From Rhipidocladum racemiflorum (Eukaryota > Streptophyta > Magnoliopsida > Poales > Poaceae), in the NCBI GenBank assembly GCA_036346355.1, contig JAYEVF010000031.1, forward strand, positions 620,001-684,000: a DNA stretch of 64,000 nucleotides, in the 5' to 3' direction. The translations under genes and the position numbers were made by a program. Of the stretch, positions 21,541 to 34,976 are shown one piece after another. Numbering within the stretch: the first letter of the stretch is position 1; each line of letters opens with the position of its first letter. The notes beneath the pieces were generated by a model. The model searched no databases. It was not told the DNA's origin and worked only from the letters and a program-made list of their open reading frames with translations.

Positions 21541-23940
21541 ATGAATGGATTCGCAGATATGGAAGAACGAGTTCCATTTAGAATCTATTACGGAGAAGGG
21601 GTTGTAATGTATGGTTTGAAGGGTGCGGATCTAACCAACTTCCAGTATGTGGACAGAAGTTTGACCAGGGTCGAAGAGCGGACATTTTCATCTGTGTTGA
21701 AGTGGTTGTATTATACTTTTAGGATCGAAGAGGAGATGTGCCAACTGAAGGTATTTTGCCTTTGTAGTATGCAAAACGATCTTATTTGTTGGGAGCTAGT
21801 TGAGCTGAAGGGAACCGCATCGTGGAGATCACATGAGAGGGATGTTGCCGTACAGCAGCAATTGGACGGTGGTCAGTATAGTCAGCTTCGAAATGAGTTC
21901 AGTTTTGGTAAGACCAAAATTGGGGGATCTAGCCGTGAGCAGCATATTCAGCAATGCAATGAGGATATCATTTGCCATACTGGTGAACAAGTTGAGTTTA
22001 AGGAGGATGATGACAATGTTGGAGAAGAAGCGTAGGGACAGGTAGACAAAGGCGAGGAAATTGAGGAAATAACAGCTTGGATAGAAGAGGAAGACCATGG
22101 GTACAACCGAGAAGAAGTGGAAGACGACGATGAGTCGGATGAGGAAGATGTAGGTACGGAGCCGCTTGTGCCAGCCGAGTGGAGCACGCATCAATTTGAT
22201 CAGTTGATTGTCAACGAAATAAGCGAGACACCTTGGCAGTATAGTAAAAATGAGGTGAGGCTTGACAGTATCTACCCGGACAAAAGAGGTTGTGCAGATC
22301 TTTGTGAAAGATTAGGCCTTACTGCTAAGAAGGACTTTCAAGGTTAAGAAATCCACCCCAACATCCTATGACGTGGTGTGTGAGATCGATGGGTGTCCGT
22401 GGAGAGTGCACACGTACAAGCCCAAATGGGGCACCCATTGGCAATGTTCGAAGGTTGAGCAGCATAGCTGTATGACCGAGGAAACACTGATGGCTCACAG
22501 GAACCTGTCATCTGGGTTTGTCGCGAACATTATGTACGCAGAGATAGTGGAGAACCTAAGATTTGAGCCCCGTGCTATTATCCGATCAATCGAGAATAGA
22601 TATCAGTACACAATTAGCTATGGGAAGGCATGGAGGGCGAAACAGAAGGCATTAGAAATGAGGTTCGGCAAGTTTGAAGACTCGTACCACAATTTGCCCG
22701 CATTACTCAGTTGCATTCAGGGAAGAAATCCTAGAACTTACTATGATTTGTAAGATTGTGCGTCAATGATATGGCCGACTAAAATGCATCTGAAGAGAGT
22801 GTTCTTCGCATTCGGACCTTGCATTGGGGTGTTCTATCACTGTAGTCCACTGTTGTGCATGGACGGGATATTCTTGACCGGGAAATACAGAGGGCAAATA
22901 CTGACCGCTGTGGGCGTTGATGGAAACAACCAGATTCTGCCAGTTGCCTTCGCCTTTGTGGAAAGCGAGAACTATAACAGTTGGATGTGATTCCTATGGA
23001 ACTTGAAGATGGGGGTGGTCAAAAGTCAACGAGATGTGTGCGTGCTGCATGATAGGCATCTTTGATGCTGCTAAGTGCTATCAACTTGATTGCTAACGAG
23101 GAAGAGGAGCCATTTCCATGGCCGGACTTGCATAGCAGATGGTTCATGAGACATTTGGGTGGTAACTTCTATAAGCAATTCAGGAACAAGGAACTGATGA
23201 ACATGTTCAAAAGACTGTGCAAGCAGAACCAGGAGAGCAAGTTTAGGACTCTGTGGAGAAACCTTGATGAGCTCACAAAAAAACACAAGGACGAACTGAC
23301 GAACAGGACTAGTGCGAGTGAAACACACAAGCAAAGTGAGCCTCTTTTCCCCTGCCAACAGAAGATGACGCGACCATTCGTTTAAGGCAAAGGCCAATAA
23401 GATGTTTCTCTGATTGGATCAAGCACGAACAGAAAGAGAAGTGGTTACTGTTACATGACACACGTGGTGCTAGATATGGTGTGATGACCACTAACATTGC
23501 AGACGTTTACAACTGGGTGATGAGAGGAATGAGGTGCCTCCCGCTGGTTGGAATTGTTGAGGGAGTGCTATGTGGCACAACCAAGTACTTTGTGGACAGG
23601 CATCAAGATGCTGAGATAGTTATGAGAGATGAGAAGTGCCTTTACTCTTCCATGATTAGTAAATACATGGATGAGAAGAGTCTGAAGGCGGCAAAGCATC
23701 GGGCTATCAAAGTTGGTGCACAAACACTGCGCTTTGAGGTGATCTGCTGGGATAAAGGACAGCGTGGAACCAACCAGCGGGTTGTCACCCAGGAATGCAC
23801 ATTACAGGATGATTGCAAATGCTCGTGTAACAAGCCCTACCATTTTGCATAGGCCATGTTCTCATGTCATAGCCGCGTGAGTTTTGTTTGGAATGCAACC
23901 TGGTATGTACCTATCTGAATATTTTACGAAGGAAAGGGTG
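21541..23940 (+). pseudogene. mudrA: mudrA-type MULE transposase, main part
   Basis: N-terminal domain from ATG 21541 (RIYYGEGVVMYGLKGADLTN), in-frame TAG at 22033-22035, acidic linker, then a shift near 22340 and a MuDR zinc-binding region (CEIDGCPWRVHTYKPKWGTH). The catalytic domain starts near 22840: LLCMDGIFLTGKYRGQ contains the first Asp of the DDE triad, followed by FAFVESENYNSW. Stops at 22751-22753 and 22988-22990 (the latter where Trp is expected), and a deletion near 23055. KELMNMFKRLCKQ is at about 23190. The SWIM zinc finger CKCSCNK lies near 23815, followed by a stop and shift. The family binds terminal inverted repeats and catalyses cut-and-paste transposition. Solo LTR B1 breaks the gene at 23940. 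Confidence 0.85.
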
Positions 23941-26182
23941 TGTGACACCACGGAGTGTCATATCTTATAAAATGTGAATATTGAGGTCAAAAACTTTACA
24001 AAATGTGAAAATGGAGGTTAAAACTTTACGTTATGTCGTTTATAGCGTGTTTTTGGACCGTTTTCGAGTGCTTGGGCCTCTTCGGGGGATTTGGGCCTTG
24101 GGGGTTGAGTTGGGCCTCTGGTGGAAGGATTTGGGCCCAAGGGGGGACTTTTGGGCAGCCAAATCTGGCCCCCACCCTTAGTGCGCCCCACTCCCTCTCC
24201 CAACCCTAGCCGCCACCCCCTAGCCCCCCCCCCATGCGCCTCCACCCTTCCCCTTCCTCTCCATCTTCCCCCATGGCGCCACCACCCCTCTCCACCCCTC
24301 TCCACCTCCCTTGCTGCCCCTAGGGGAGTTCTCCACCTCACCACCCCGCATATCCATCCATTGGAGCGCTCCGCGACGAGGAGATCCGGTGGATTTTGAA
24401 GCAAGGAAGGAGATCGCGCGAACTGGGAGGAGATCCATTGGGTTTTCGTTCGTCGGGCGAAGGTATGGCATGGGTGATCTATGGGTTGGGTCTAGGTGCT
24501 GTTCTAGAGGTCGATTTCATGTTTTTAGGTCAAGTGGAGGTGCTGTCCATGGGTAGATTTGGGAGAAAACTAGAGTTGCCACTTTCTCTGTTTCGGGCAC
24601 ATTGAGCAGTCGACCTACGGTTTGGGTTTTCACCATTTTAGATTCAGAATTTGGTCGGCCGCCTGTTGAAGAAGTTGTAGGTAATTTCAATACCTTTCAG
24701 TGGGTATAAAGAACGTCCAATTCCGCCCAGCCTTTTGAAAGTTATGCTCGTTTTACCGAACGTGTTAAAAACTGTGACGTGATTGGAACAGATCACGGTA
24801 TTTTTTGATTAAACAACTTTAGAGTCCGAATCAGCTTTTCCACATACTTAGAAAAAGTTAGGAAATTTCCTAATCTACGCGAGGATGTACTCGTTTAATC
24901 GATTCGGAGTCGTAGAACCCGAGTTATGCTCGTTGCAAGTCTGTTGTCCCGACGGGACAGAACCTCTGTTTTTGGGTTGTGTGGGTAGTTTGCGAAGTCG
25001 GGGTAGAAGAGTGTTTGCGTATTGTTTTGTGGGCATGATTTTGAGTGTGTGGTGCCTATGTGCAGGTGTTGTGACCCCGGGGGTGCCCTCTACGTCTCGC
25101 CAATCCGTCGTCCGTGGTTGAAGCAAGTGTATTGGAATGGGTAGCGGGTTGTAGTTTGCTTGTTTTGTTGAGTTGAAATTGAATATATGATATGTTCACA
25201 TGCCATGCTTTAATGCTTGCCATTGATATGATGAATATGCTTATTATGTTATGATGCCATGTGTTAATGTATAAAGTTATTTATGATGTTGGCACATTTG
25301 CATACATGGCATGATACATGGCTCCTAAGTGGTGAGAAAGTCATAACTAGTCCTGGAAGGTCGGTGAGAAAGTTATGACTATTCCGGAGAGCCAATGAGT
25401 AAGTCCTACATCGTGATTCCATCCATCAAGGTGTATGGAAGCGAGGAGTAGGCACCCTCCATCTTCGGGATGGAAGGGGGGAGAGGGTGCACACCGACGG
25501 GTGTGTACTCAACTATCTGGTATGAGTTTCCAGAGATATGTGCATCGCATTGCATTGCATTGCATTATATGAGGATGTTAAATGATGATGATATATGATG
25601 ATGTCAATGATATGCTTACACTATGAATATGAGATGTGTATGATGTCGTGTGTGAAAAGTGGTGATGAAGGTATTGGAATGTATTTTCTTGTTCCATTGC
25701 AATATACTTGCTAAGTGATGAACTCACGCTTGTGTTTATGTGTTTTTCTTAGGTACCATGAAACCGGCATGCGGGAAAGGGAGCTAGTCACACGTCATCA
25801 TTTAGCATCACACATATAAACAATGACATGTTCTCTCCTTTAGTTGTGATGGTTAATTCACTGAACTAAATTGTGGTTTTGATGCTTCGTTGGTTGTCAT
25901 GAGTAAATGATTAGGCCATATTTGACATGTAACGGATAGACTTATATCTTTAGTTGTATGGAGGTTGAATTTCCGATTGGTCATGTTATTGCTATCGTTC
26001 ATTATGCTATCTTGACATGTTAATATTATTGTTGCTTCAATTCATGGAAAAACAAACGAGATCTTTAAATTTTCGTATTAGCATTTGCTCATTTGCTGTA
26101 ATTTACTTGTAATTGTGGTATTTAGAGGTTGCTTAGTCTATGTTTGGTAGCATTCGGGCATATTAAATGCCGGGGTGTTACA
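23941..26182 (+). mobile_element. Solo LTR of gypsy family B (B1)
   Basis: 2242 bp, TGTGACACCACGGAGTG... to ...GGGGTGTTACA, flanked by a perfect GGGTG duplication (23936-23940, 26183-26187). No internal sequence. It interrupts mudrA. Confidence 0.95.
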
Positions 26183-26187
26183 GGGTG

Positions 26188-26231
26188 ATGGCAACTTGGA
26201 GCGAGGAGCTTTACGGTTATGGTGTTGTGGG
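26188..26231 (+). pseudogene. mudrA: mudrA segment between two LTR insertions
   Basis: This 44-bp island continues the same frame: MATWSEELYGYGVVG, a segment that follows the SWIM domain in MuDR-type transposases. B1 ends to its left and B2 begins to its right. Confidence 0.8.
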
Positions 26232-28490
26232 TGTGACACTACGGAATGTCGGGACACCATAAAAGGTGAAATTGGAGAATGTGACATTATAAAATGTGAA
26301 AATGGAGGTTAAAACTTTACGGTATGCCGTTTAATCGCGTTTCTGGGCCGATTCCGGAAGTTTGGGCCTTTCCGGGGAAGTTTGGGCCTAAGGGAAAGGA
26401 TCGTGGGCTTTGGTGGGAAGGTGTTTCAGCCCAAGTGGGAGTGGGAGACCTGGTTGGGCGCCTCCCCCTACCCTTTGTGCACCCCCAATCCTGCCCTAGC
26501 CACCCCCCACTTCCTCCTCATCCCCCAAACTAGCCGCCACCTCCCCCTTGTGCGCCACCCTCCTCCTATCTCCTCCCCATTGCACCACCACCCCTCTCCT
26601 CTCCTCTCCACCACCCTTGCAGCCCTAGGGGGTTTCTCCACCTCACCACCCCGCAGATCCATCCATTGTAATGCTCTGCGACGAGGAGATCCGGTGGATT
26701 TGGAGTGAGAAAGGAGATCGCGCGAACCGGGAGGAGATCCGTTGGTTCTTCGTTCATCCGGCGAAGGTATGGCCACAGAAATCCTTGGGGTTGGTATAGG
26801 TACTGTTCTAAGGGTTTATATCATGTTTTTAGATCAATTGGTGGTGCTTTAATTGGGTAGATTAGATGAAATCTAGAGTTTGCCACGTTATCTGTTTCGG
26901 GCAAATTGAGCAGTCGACCTACGGTTTGAGATTTCGCCAATTTAGATTGGGAATTTGGTCAGCCGCCTGTTAAGGAAGTTGTAGGTAATTTCAATACCTT
27001 TCAGTGGATATAAAGAACGTCCAATTCCGCCTAGCCGTTTGAAATTTATGCTCGTTTTACCGAATGTGTTAAAATCGTGTGAGATTGGAACATATCACGG
27101 TATTTTGTAGATTAAACCACTTTAGAGGCCGAATCAGTTTTTGTGTATACTTAGAAAAAGTTAGGAAATTTCCTAAGCTATGCGAAGATGTACTCGTTTA
27201 ATCAATTTGGAGTTTCAGAACCCGAGTTATGCTCGTTGGAAGTCTGCTGTCCCGACGGGATAGAACCTCTGTTTTTGGGTTTTGCGAGTTGTCTGCGAAG
27301 TCGGGGTAGAAGAGTGTTTGCGTATTGTTTTGTGGGCATGATTTTGACTGTGTGGTGCCCATGTGCAGCTGGTGTGGCCCCGGGAGTGCCCTCTACTTCT
27401 CGCCAATCCGTCGCCCGTGGTTGAGGCAAGTGTATTGGAATGGGTAGCGGGTTGTAGATTGCTAGTTTTGTTGAGCTGAATTGAATATATGATATGTTTA
27501 GATGCCATGCTATAATGTTTGCCATTGATATGATGAATATGGTTTATTATGTTGTGATGCCATGTGTTAATGTACAAGTTATCTATGATTATGGCATATG
27601 TTGCATACATGGCATGAAACTTGGCCCGATCGGTGAGAACGTCATAACTATTCCGGCAAGGTCGGTGAAAAAGTTATGACTAATCCAGAGCACCATGGAT
27701 GTAAGACCTACCTCGTGATTCCACCCATGCGGTGAGTGGAAGTGAGGAGTAGGGACCCTCCATCTACGGGATGGAAGGGGGACGTGGGTGCATGCCGACG
27801 GGTGTGCACTCGGCAATACCGGTATTTGTGTCGAGGAGACATGTGCATTGCATTGCATTGCATTCATGATGATGATGATGAAATGATCTCGATGAGGTTG
27901 AGACATGAATATGATGTTGCATATGAAGTATGACTTGATCATGATGTTGAGTTTGTTATGTAGTGATGATAATATTTGAATTGCTCTGTATGACCCATTG
28001 GAATATACTTGCTGAGTGATGAACTCACGCTTGTGTTTTATGTTGTTTTTAGGTACCATGAAACCGACATGCGGGAAAAGGGCTTAGTGGCACATCTTCA
28101 CAAAGTTTCACTCATTAAGATATCTGCAATTTTGCCATTCGTAGTTGTAATTATAAGTTAATGCGTTGAGAGCTTGGAGTATGACTTATTTATATGCTTG
28201 GTCATATTATTTACTTCGTTTTAGATCATGGAGTGGTTTAGATTCATTATGCTAGACTTAAATAGTTGCTATATCGCCTGTTATTGCTGCTTTAGATGCT
28301 TCCCATTATGATATAAGTTGTGATATTATTGTTGATGCTCCGTACCATAGAAAAACAAAGGAGATGCTGCCAAAATTTTTGGTTTTTGCATGTACTCCTT
28401 TGTTGTAATTTACCTTTAGATGTGGTTATTAGATGTTGTTTAGTCTATGTTTGGTGACATCCAGGGCATAATAGATGCCGGGGTGTTACA
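26232..28490 (+). repeat. B2 5' LTR
   Basis: 2259 bp, TGTGACACTACGGAATG... to GCCGGGGTGTTACA. Family landmarks: GAGATCCGGTGGATTT near 26685 and TAGGTACCATGAAACCG near 28050. Confidence 0.9.
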
Positions 28491-28492
28491 GT

Positions 28493-28504
28493 TGGTATCA
28501 GAGC
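28493..28504 (+). other. B2 primer-binding site
   Basis: TGGTATCAGAGC starts two bases after the LTR, a perfect match to the initiator tRNA-Met 3' end. It shows that 26232-28490 is a 5' LTR and not another solo copy. Confidence 0.9.
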
Positions 28505-29910
28505 GAGCTTCAGGTCCGTGGTGTATGAACTTAGTGGAATACCATAGGGTTAACTAAAATTTTGATGTGGAGTAACCTAGAAACATGACTTAGGGTACAC
28601 TTAAAATTTTGTCATAGGATAGCAACTTTAAAACTTGTGTAAGTGGAATAACTAATTTAAAATTTGACACACATGGATGCACAGTACGAAAGGGTATGGG
28701 TATCGTTGCTTTACGCTTAAATGTTGTATTTATGCTCTGATGTTAAATGCTGCATTTTGATGAAGTATGATGTTATATTTATGAAAGTATTGATTGAGAT
28801 GCTATATGTTTGATCAAGTGGGGTTGTGGTGCCGAAGGGTTTCGGTCACCATTTTTTTGTTCATAGTAAGGGTGTGGTTTGACGGTGTGGCCGGTTAACG
28901 CCATCACCGAAGAATTTTTAACCCCTGTAGGAGAAGTGTGCTTACCCTTTCTATCGTAGATCGGGTAGTTGACTGGAGTCGAATAGAAGTGATTGGTGGT
29001 GGATTCCTTTGATGTTCTCTATCGATCTGTGGTCGGTCTTGGTTGGTTTTCTTGGTTTTAGTTGATGGAAACCAAAAGAAAAGTGTTTGGTATTGGATTT
29101 TCCCAGATCGTTCCATATGCGGTGTGTGGCTTTGTCTTCCTTGGTTGAAGACGAAGAAGAAGAGTCTAGTGTGGCGCTTCTTTTGGTCGCCTTTCTAGCT
29201 TTGATGTTTAGTTTGTTGATTGCTTTATGGGAAAGAAGCATTCAATTTATTCCTGTGTTTGTCTTTCTCCTAGGTTAAAGGGGTTATTATGGTGTTATGC
29301 TAGACCTGGCTGTCAGGGCTGAAGTTCTGTGTCTTTCTAGGAGTAAGTGGTGTTTGATTTCGTCATTTTACTGGTTTAAGAAATCATCTTTGAAAAAAAA
29401 AACCCTTCTTGTTTCGTGAAAGTTTGGGGTTTGGTGTTAAGGTTTTATTTGCAAAGGATTACTTGATCGCTTGGTTCCCTTTTAAGAAAATTGTCTTTCA
29501 ACCATATTCCTCCATGGGAGTCTTGAGATTGAAAAGTGTTTCGGAGAATTTCCTTTTGCGTGACCAAGTTTGGGTTTGTCTCATTGCAACTTTGAGAGTC
29601 AAGTTTCTTTGTGAATTTTTGGTTGAGTGATAAAAAGAAAATGCTGCAAATAAAGTAAGTAGTCATTTGACTGAAAGTAGTTGTCAAAAGTGAAAACTGT
29701 TGTTTAGCATATTATGAAGTATGTAACAATGTTGTTTATGGAAATGTTGTACTCCTAAGCTAATTTGCGAGTTGAATCAATGTAATTTTTATTTGTAGCT
29801 TAAGATTAAATGAACTTCTAGTGCCGTAGATTTATTTCTATAGCGAGTAATGATCAAATGTGTTAATGAACATGCTTAGAGTTTGTTGCTTTATTTTGAA
29901 GTGAGGTAGT
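28505..29910 (+). other. B2 internal region, first non-coding segment
   Basis: About 1.4 kb after the primer site. The first 250 bp align with the B3 leader (for example the TAGGATAGCAAC and TTTGACACAC words). The rest has no transposon protein signal. The hydrophobic frame near 29087-29278 is unlikely to be a gene. Confidence 0.6.
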
Positions 29911-32090
29911 TGTGACACCACGGAGTGTCGTAACCGTTTTTAGCGTGCATGATAAGGTTAATTACAGTATGAGATGTGGTAAAAAGTTTAAAACCATAGG
30001 AATTGGAGGATATTAACGTTTTGGGCCTTTCCGGGGGTTTTTGGGCCTTAAAGAGGGATTGTGGGCTTTGGTGGGATGGATTAGGAAACCTTCCCGGACA
30101 CGGAGTCCGTGTTGTGGGCTGGTGGGAGGGCTCCCCCTGCCCTTTATGTGCGCCCCCACCCCCTCCTTGCGCCCACATCCCCTCCCCAAACCCTTGGTCG
30201 TGCGCCCCCAAGTCCCCCTTGGCCGTGCGCCCCAAGCCCCCCGTGCCGTGCGCCCTCCACCTCTCCATCTCCCCACCTCTCCTCCATCCCCTTGCTGCCC
30301 TAGGGTGGTCTCCCCACCCCTGCAACCTTGTGGATCCACCCGAGGAGCGAGGAGCGAGGAGCGTGGAGCGAGGAGCGAGGAGCGAGGAGATCGTGTGGAG
30401 TTCTCGTGCGTCCAACGAAGGTATGAACATGGGGCTCCTCGGGGATGTGCTAGGTACTGTGATTAGAGAGTTTACCATGTTTTTAGATCAAGGGAGGTGC
30501 TGCCTTGGGGTAGATTTGATGGAAACTAGAGGTGTATCCACGTTTCTGGTTCGGGCAGATTGGGGACCCGAGCTAGGGCAGGCGTTTTCGCCAATTTATA
30601 GTTGGAATATGGTCGTACGGACTTCTAGGAAATTGTAGATAATTTCATTATCTTTCAGTGCATATAAAGAAATTGAAAATCTGTTCAGCCGTTTGGAAGT
30701 TACGGCTGTTTTACCGAGCGCTGTCAAATCTTAGATTAAACAACATTAGAGTCCGAATCAATCTTTCCCTATAACTAGAAAAAGTTGGGAAATTTCCTAA
30801 ACTTCGCGACGGTGTACTCGTTTAATCGATTTGGAGTCCCAGAACTCAAGTTATGGCCTTTGCAAGGCTGCTGTCCTGTCGGGACAGAACCTCTGTTTTT
30901 AGGTTTTGCGAGTAGTGGGCAATGTCGGGTGAGATGGGGATTTGTGTACTGTTTTGTGGGCATTATTGAGAGTGTGTGATGCCTTGGTGCAGGTGGTGTG
31001 ACACCGGGAGTGCCCTCTACTTCTCACAATTCCGTCGCCCACGGTTGAGGCAAGTGTGTTGTATTGAATAACGGATCTTAGATTGCTTGTGAGAGTAGAT
31101 GAAAGTCTGAATACATGCTATGATTACTTGCCATGCATACTGTTTTCCAATGATATATTGAGTATGATTATCATGATTCGATGCCATGTGTTAATATTTG
31201 TCATGATGAGATGCCATATGTTTATGTACATGTGAAATATGATAATTGGCATAGTTGCATGCATGACATGAGATGGGGCGAGGCGGTGAAAGTCATTAAC
31301 TAATCCGGGAAAGGCCGGTGAGAAAGTTATGACTAGTCCGGAACGCCGTTGAGTAAGACCTACATCGTGATTCCATTCACGTGGTGAATGGAAGCGAGGA
31401 GTAGGCACCCTCCATCTTCGGGATGGAAGGGGGGAGAGGGTGCACACCGACGGGTGTGTACTCAACCATACCGGTATGAGTTTCCAAGGAGATGTGAGCA
31501 TTGCATTGCATTCATGCATAGTGATGATGATGGTTTTATGTGTTCAAAGATTGAGATGCTATATGAGATGTAGCGTAATATTGTCTTGTCATTGCTCTTA
31601 ATATTCATTGCAATATGCTTGCTGAGTTTCGAACTCACGCTTGTGTTTTCTTGTGGTTTTTAGGTACCATGAGAATGGCATGCGGGAAAGGGGAATAGTC
31701 ACACGCCCACACGTAGCTTCACCATATTGTTTCCCCAAGTCATTCTATTAGTTTGATAATAAATTGCGTGTGATGATCATTGATTTCAGTCTTAACTTGT
31801 TTATGAGAGATTTATTGTTCGTTTGACACTTGGAGACTTTGAGTGCTTGATGTTAGTCTTATATTGTCGTTAAGACTCTATTTATTGTTGTTTTAGATGT
31901 CTCTCATATTGCCTTATAATGCTATACTGTTGTTGCTCCTTAAATTCATGTTAAATCAAAGGAGGTGCTGCCGAAATCTCGGTTTTTAGCCTATGCACCT
32001 TTGCTGGAATTTTATGTTAAATGTGATATTTAGATGTTGTTTAGCTTATGTTTGGTAGCATTCAGGCATATTAAATGCCGGGGTGTTACT
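29911..32090 (+). repeat. B3 5' LTR
   Basis: 2180 bp, starts TGTGACACCACGGAGTG, ends GGGGTGTTACT where CA is expected. Holds a 7-bp GAGGAGC minisatellite at 30341-30390. Confidence 0.9.
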
Positions 32091-32093
32091 GAT

Positions 32094-32106
32094 TGGTATC
32101 GAAGGC
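32094..32106 (+). other. B3 primer-binding site, degenerate
   Basis: TGGTATCGAAGGC occupies the position of TGGTATCAGAGC, with changes after the first seven bases. Confidence 0.65.
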
Positions 32107-32409
32107 GATTTGTAGGTCCTTGGAATAAGTATTTTAGTGTTATACCTTAAGTTGCAACTAAAATATGATGTGGAATAACTTAGAAACATGGCTTAGGTTC
32201 TAACTAAAACTTCGTTATAGGATAGCAACATTAAAACTTGCAAAAAAAATGGTATAACTAATCTAAAAATTTGACACACTTGGTTGCACAGTAGGATGGG
32301 GTTTTGGTTCATCATTGCATTGCGCTTAATTATTTGATGAAGACTATGCTATGAAGATATTTGATCTATGTTCTTGATTGTATGATGTTGTGTTTATGTT
32401 TTTGTGTTT

Positions 32410-33560
32410 GGATGGTTGTTGCATGCAGGCTGACCATCTTTGAGGGTAGAGGCCGTGGGACGTCGTGGCCCGTGGAGGCCAGGCGAGGCTCCCAGGAGTT
32501 GAGGAGTCTATTGCTTGAGGTAGCGTTCGCATAATGCTCGTGGGCGGCTCGGGAGAAGCTTCCAGCTACGGCAGTCGGCGGGTGCCCGCCGCCAATGATG
32601 ATTTAGTTCAGGCTCTGCAGAGGAGATTCAGGCTGCGCCCGGCGGTGCGGGCATCCTGCTGTTGTGCCTCCCCTGCAGTGACCCGATTGTTGCCTCGCTG
32701 CGCGGAGCCGAGGATGAGTCTCGGGAGTGGATGTCCCTCCGTCTTGACACTTTTGGCCGGAGCGAGCACGCCGATCCAGTCCACAGATTGGCTGCGGTAC
32801 ATGGAGAGGCGATTTGAGGTCCTAGAGTTGACCTCGGTCCAGAGGGCTCGCTTGTGGCCTTTCATTTGAAAGGCCAGGCGATATCTTGTGGGAAGGGTTA
32901 AGGCTGCTAGAACCCGATCTTGGTCGATCACACAGGAGGACTTTGTGGCTCGTTTCCGATCCAAGTTCTACCCGAGTCTTTTGAGAGGATGGAGCATACT
33001 CGGCGACTCTTTCCCAGGAAAGAGGTCGGTGGCAGTATGAGGTGGAGTTCAACGGCGTGAGTGCGGCCGTGCGTAGTGGCGTGGCCGGCGAGGAGAAGGC
33101 GAGGAGGTTCCGTGGGGCCTCAACCAGGAAGTTGAGTTGTCATGGGGGCGACTGTCCCTCGTGACTTCTGCTCCGTGGTGGAGCAGGCGAAGGGCATGGA
33201 GCTCGAGTTGGAGCTCTCCCGGGAGAAGCAAAACCCGGGTGGTTCAGGGGTTCCTGCGGCCCCAGGCGGGGGCCAGAAGAGGACCTTTGGTGGAGGAGGT
33301 GGGTCTTCTCAGCGACCCACCTTCAAGAAGTTCAAGGGAGGACAGGGCTCCTCCTCCGGGGCCAAGATGGGGCCGCCCCAGTCGTCTTCGCGAGCGGCTG
33401 TTCGTCCTGTGCCCGGGCAGGGCATGAAGTGCTTCAAGTGCGGTGGTGAGCACCGTGCTTCAGAGTGTGGTTGGACCGGGAGTTGCAACCACTTTGGCAA
33501 GCCCAGCCACATGGGACGAGTCTGCCGGATGAATCCCGGTAGCATCATCAAGTGGGAGAC
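32410..33560 (+). pseudogene. B3 gag
   Basis: No clean start is visible. Coding similarity begins near 32410 with a Gly/Arg-rich stretch, then VGGSGEASSYGSRRVPAAND at 32537 and a capsid-like region around 32690-33130 in shifted frames. The C terminus has KNPGGSG-type low complexity and a zinc-knuckle region near 33420-33535: CFKCGGEHRASEC, then CNHFGKPSHMGRVC. In the second knuckle one Cys is replaced by Phe. Several frameshifts and a stop near 32868. GC-rich codon use differs from family A. Confidence 0.7.
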
Positions 33561-33779
33561 GGTGCCTTCTCCTCCCACTCCAGCGGCGTCCTCCAGAGGA
33601 TCGGTGCACATGATGGTCAAGCTCTGTTTCTCGGCCGCCCTTTGCGTGGCGCCACTAGCGGCGTCTTGGTGCCGCGGCCGTCTGCTCCTCCTCGATTGCC
33701 TCCTCCGCCCCAGCTCTGTTGGGGCATCGGCGAGTCGGGGCTCCCTCTTGTCTTGGCGCCACCAGGAGTGTGACGCTCT

Positions 33780-34976
33780 GCCCAGCCGAGTCAGGGCATC
33801 CAGAGGTGGTTTCAGGTACTCTGCTCGTGGATTCCGTTGATGCCTTTGTTCTGTTTGATTCCGGAGCATCCTATTCCTTTGTGTCATCTGAGTTTGCTAG
33901 TAGAGCTAAGTTGGGAGTTCAGCGGATTTCTGAGTCTGTGCTAGTCAGTTCTCCTGGGGGTTTGATTGCTAGTTCTTTGGTTTGCCCTGGTTGTACCATT
34001 GCCATTGATGATGAGGTTTTCTTTGCCAATCTTATGGTGATCCAGTTGGCTCCTTTTGATGTCATTTTGGGCATGGGTGGCTGCATCGATGCAGTGCTAA
34101 GATCTGTTGTTTTGGAAGGCAGTTGCCTGCGAGTCCCGTCAGGTATAGTTGACCTTTCGGTGGTATACCCTCGATTCGTCTTTGCTTTGACTAGTTTGTT
34201 TTAGTCGGCGTTTGAGGCTGTTGGGTTTCCTCATGACTTTGTCTCGAGAAACCATCTTCTTCGATTTCCATTGAGGAGATTTCTGTAGTGAAGGAATTTG
34301 TTGATGTGTTCCCTGACGAGTTGCCTGGTCTACCTCCTGTGAGGAATGTGGAGTTTCATATTGATCTTGTTCCTGGCACTCGACCTATTTCTATCTCTCC
34401 ATATCGCTTGGCTCGTCCTTTTCAAGACGAGTTGAAGAAGCAGTTGGAGGATCTGTTGGCCAAGGGCTTTATTCGGCGTAGCGTTCGCCATGGGAGCACC
34501 GTCCTCTTCGTCTCAAGAAGGATGGGAGTTGGCGTATGTGCATTGATTATCGTGCTCTTAATCAAGTGACAGTCAAGAACAAGTATCCTTTGCCTCGCAT
34601 CGAGGATCTGTTTGACCAAGCCAGAAGGAGCAAAGGTGTTCTCCAAGATTGATCTTGATCGAGGTACAATCAGATCCGTGTGAGGAGCGGGACATTGAGA
34701 AGACTGCTTTCTCCACTAGGTACGGGCATTATGAATTTAAAGTTATGTCTTTTGGACTAACCAATGCTCCTCTTGTCTTTATGGAGGCGATGAAACGTTA
34801 TGCTACACAAGTACCTTGATGAGTTTGTGGTAGTGTTCATCGATGACATTCTGGTTTACTCTAAATCAGAAGAAGAGCATGAACAGCATTTGAGGCTGGT
34901 GCTGAGTGTTTTGAGGGAGAATCAATTCTTTGCAAAGCTGAAAAAGTGCGAGTTCTGGATTTCAGAAGTGGGTTTT
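33780..34976 (+). pseudogene. B3 pol, protease and first part of reverse transcriptase
   Basis: The protease carries LFDSGASYSFVSSEF with the catalytic Asp at 33857. Its flap and ILGM end near 34070, and a stop follows at 34202. RT restarts near 34288 (EFVDVFPDELPGLPP). The frame shifts near 34480, around the KKDGS motif, and again near 34620. MSFGLTNAP is at about 34746 and the catalytic FIDDIL at 34837. The segment ends inside EFWISEVGF, cut by a solo LTR at 34977. The sequence is Ty3/gypsy-like and related to A1 but clearly a different family. Confidence 0.8.

Noticed and set aside
29087..29278. Hydrophobic 63-codon frame that looks like a membrane protein
   Set aside because: Isolated, in the non-coding B2 interior, with no homologous context.
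30003..30638. Long Pro/Cys-rich open frames on both strands in the B3 LTRs (also at 39155-39739)
   Set aside because: They lie in a C-rich low-complexity part of the LTR and are open in several frames at once because of composition.
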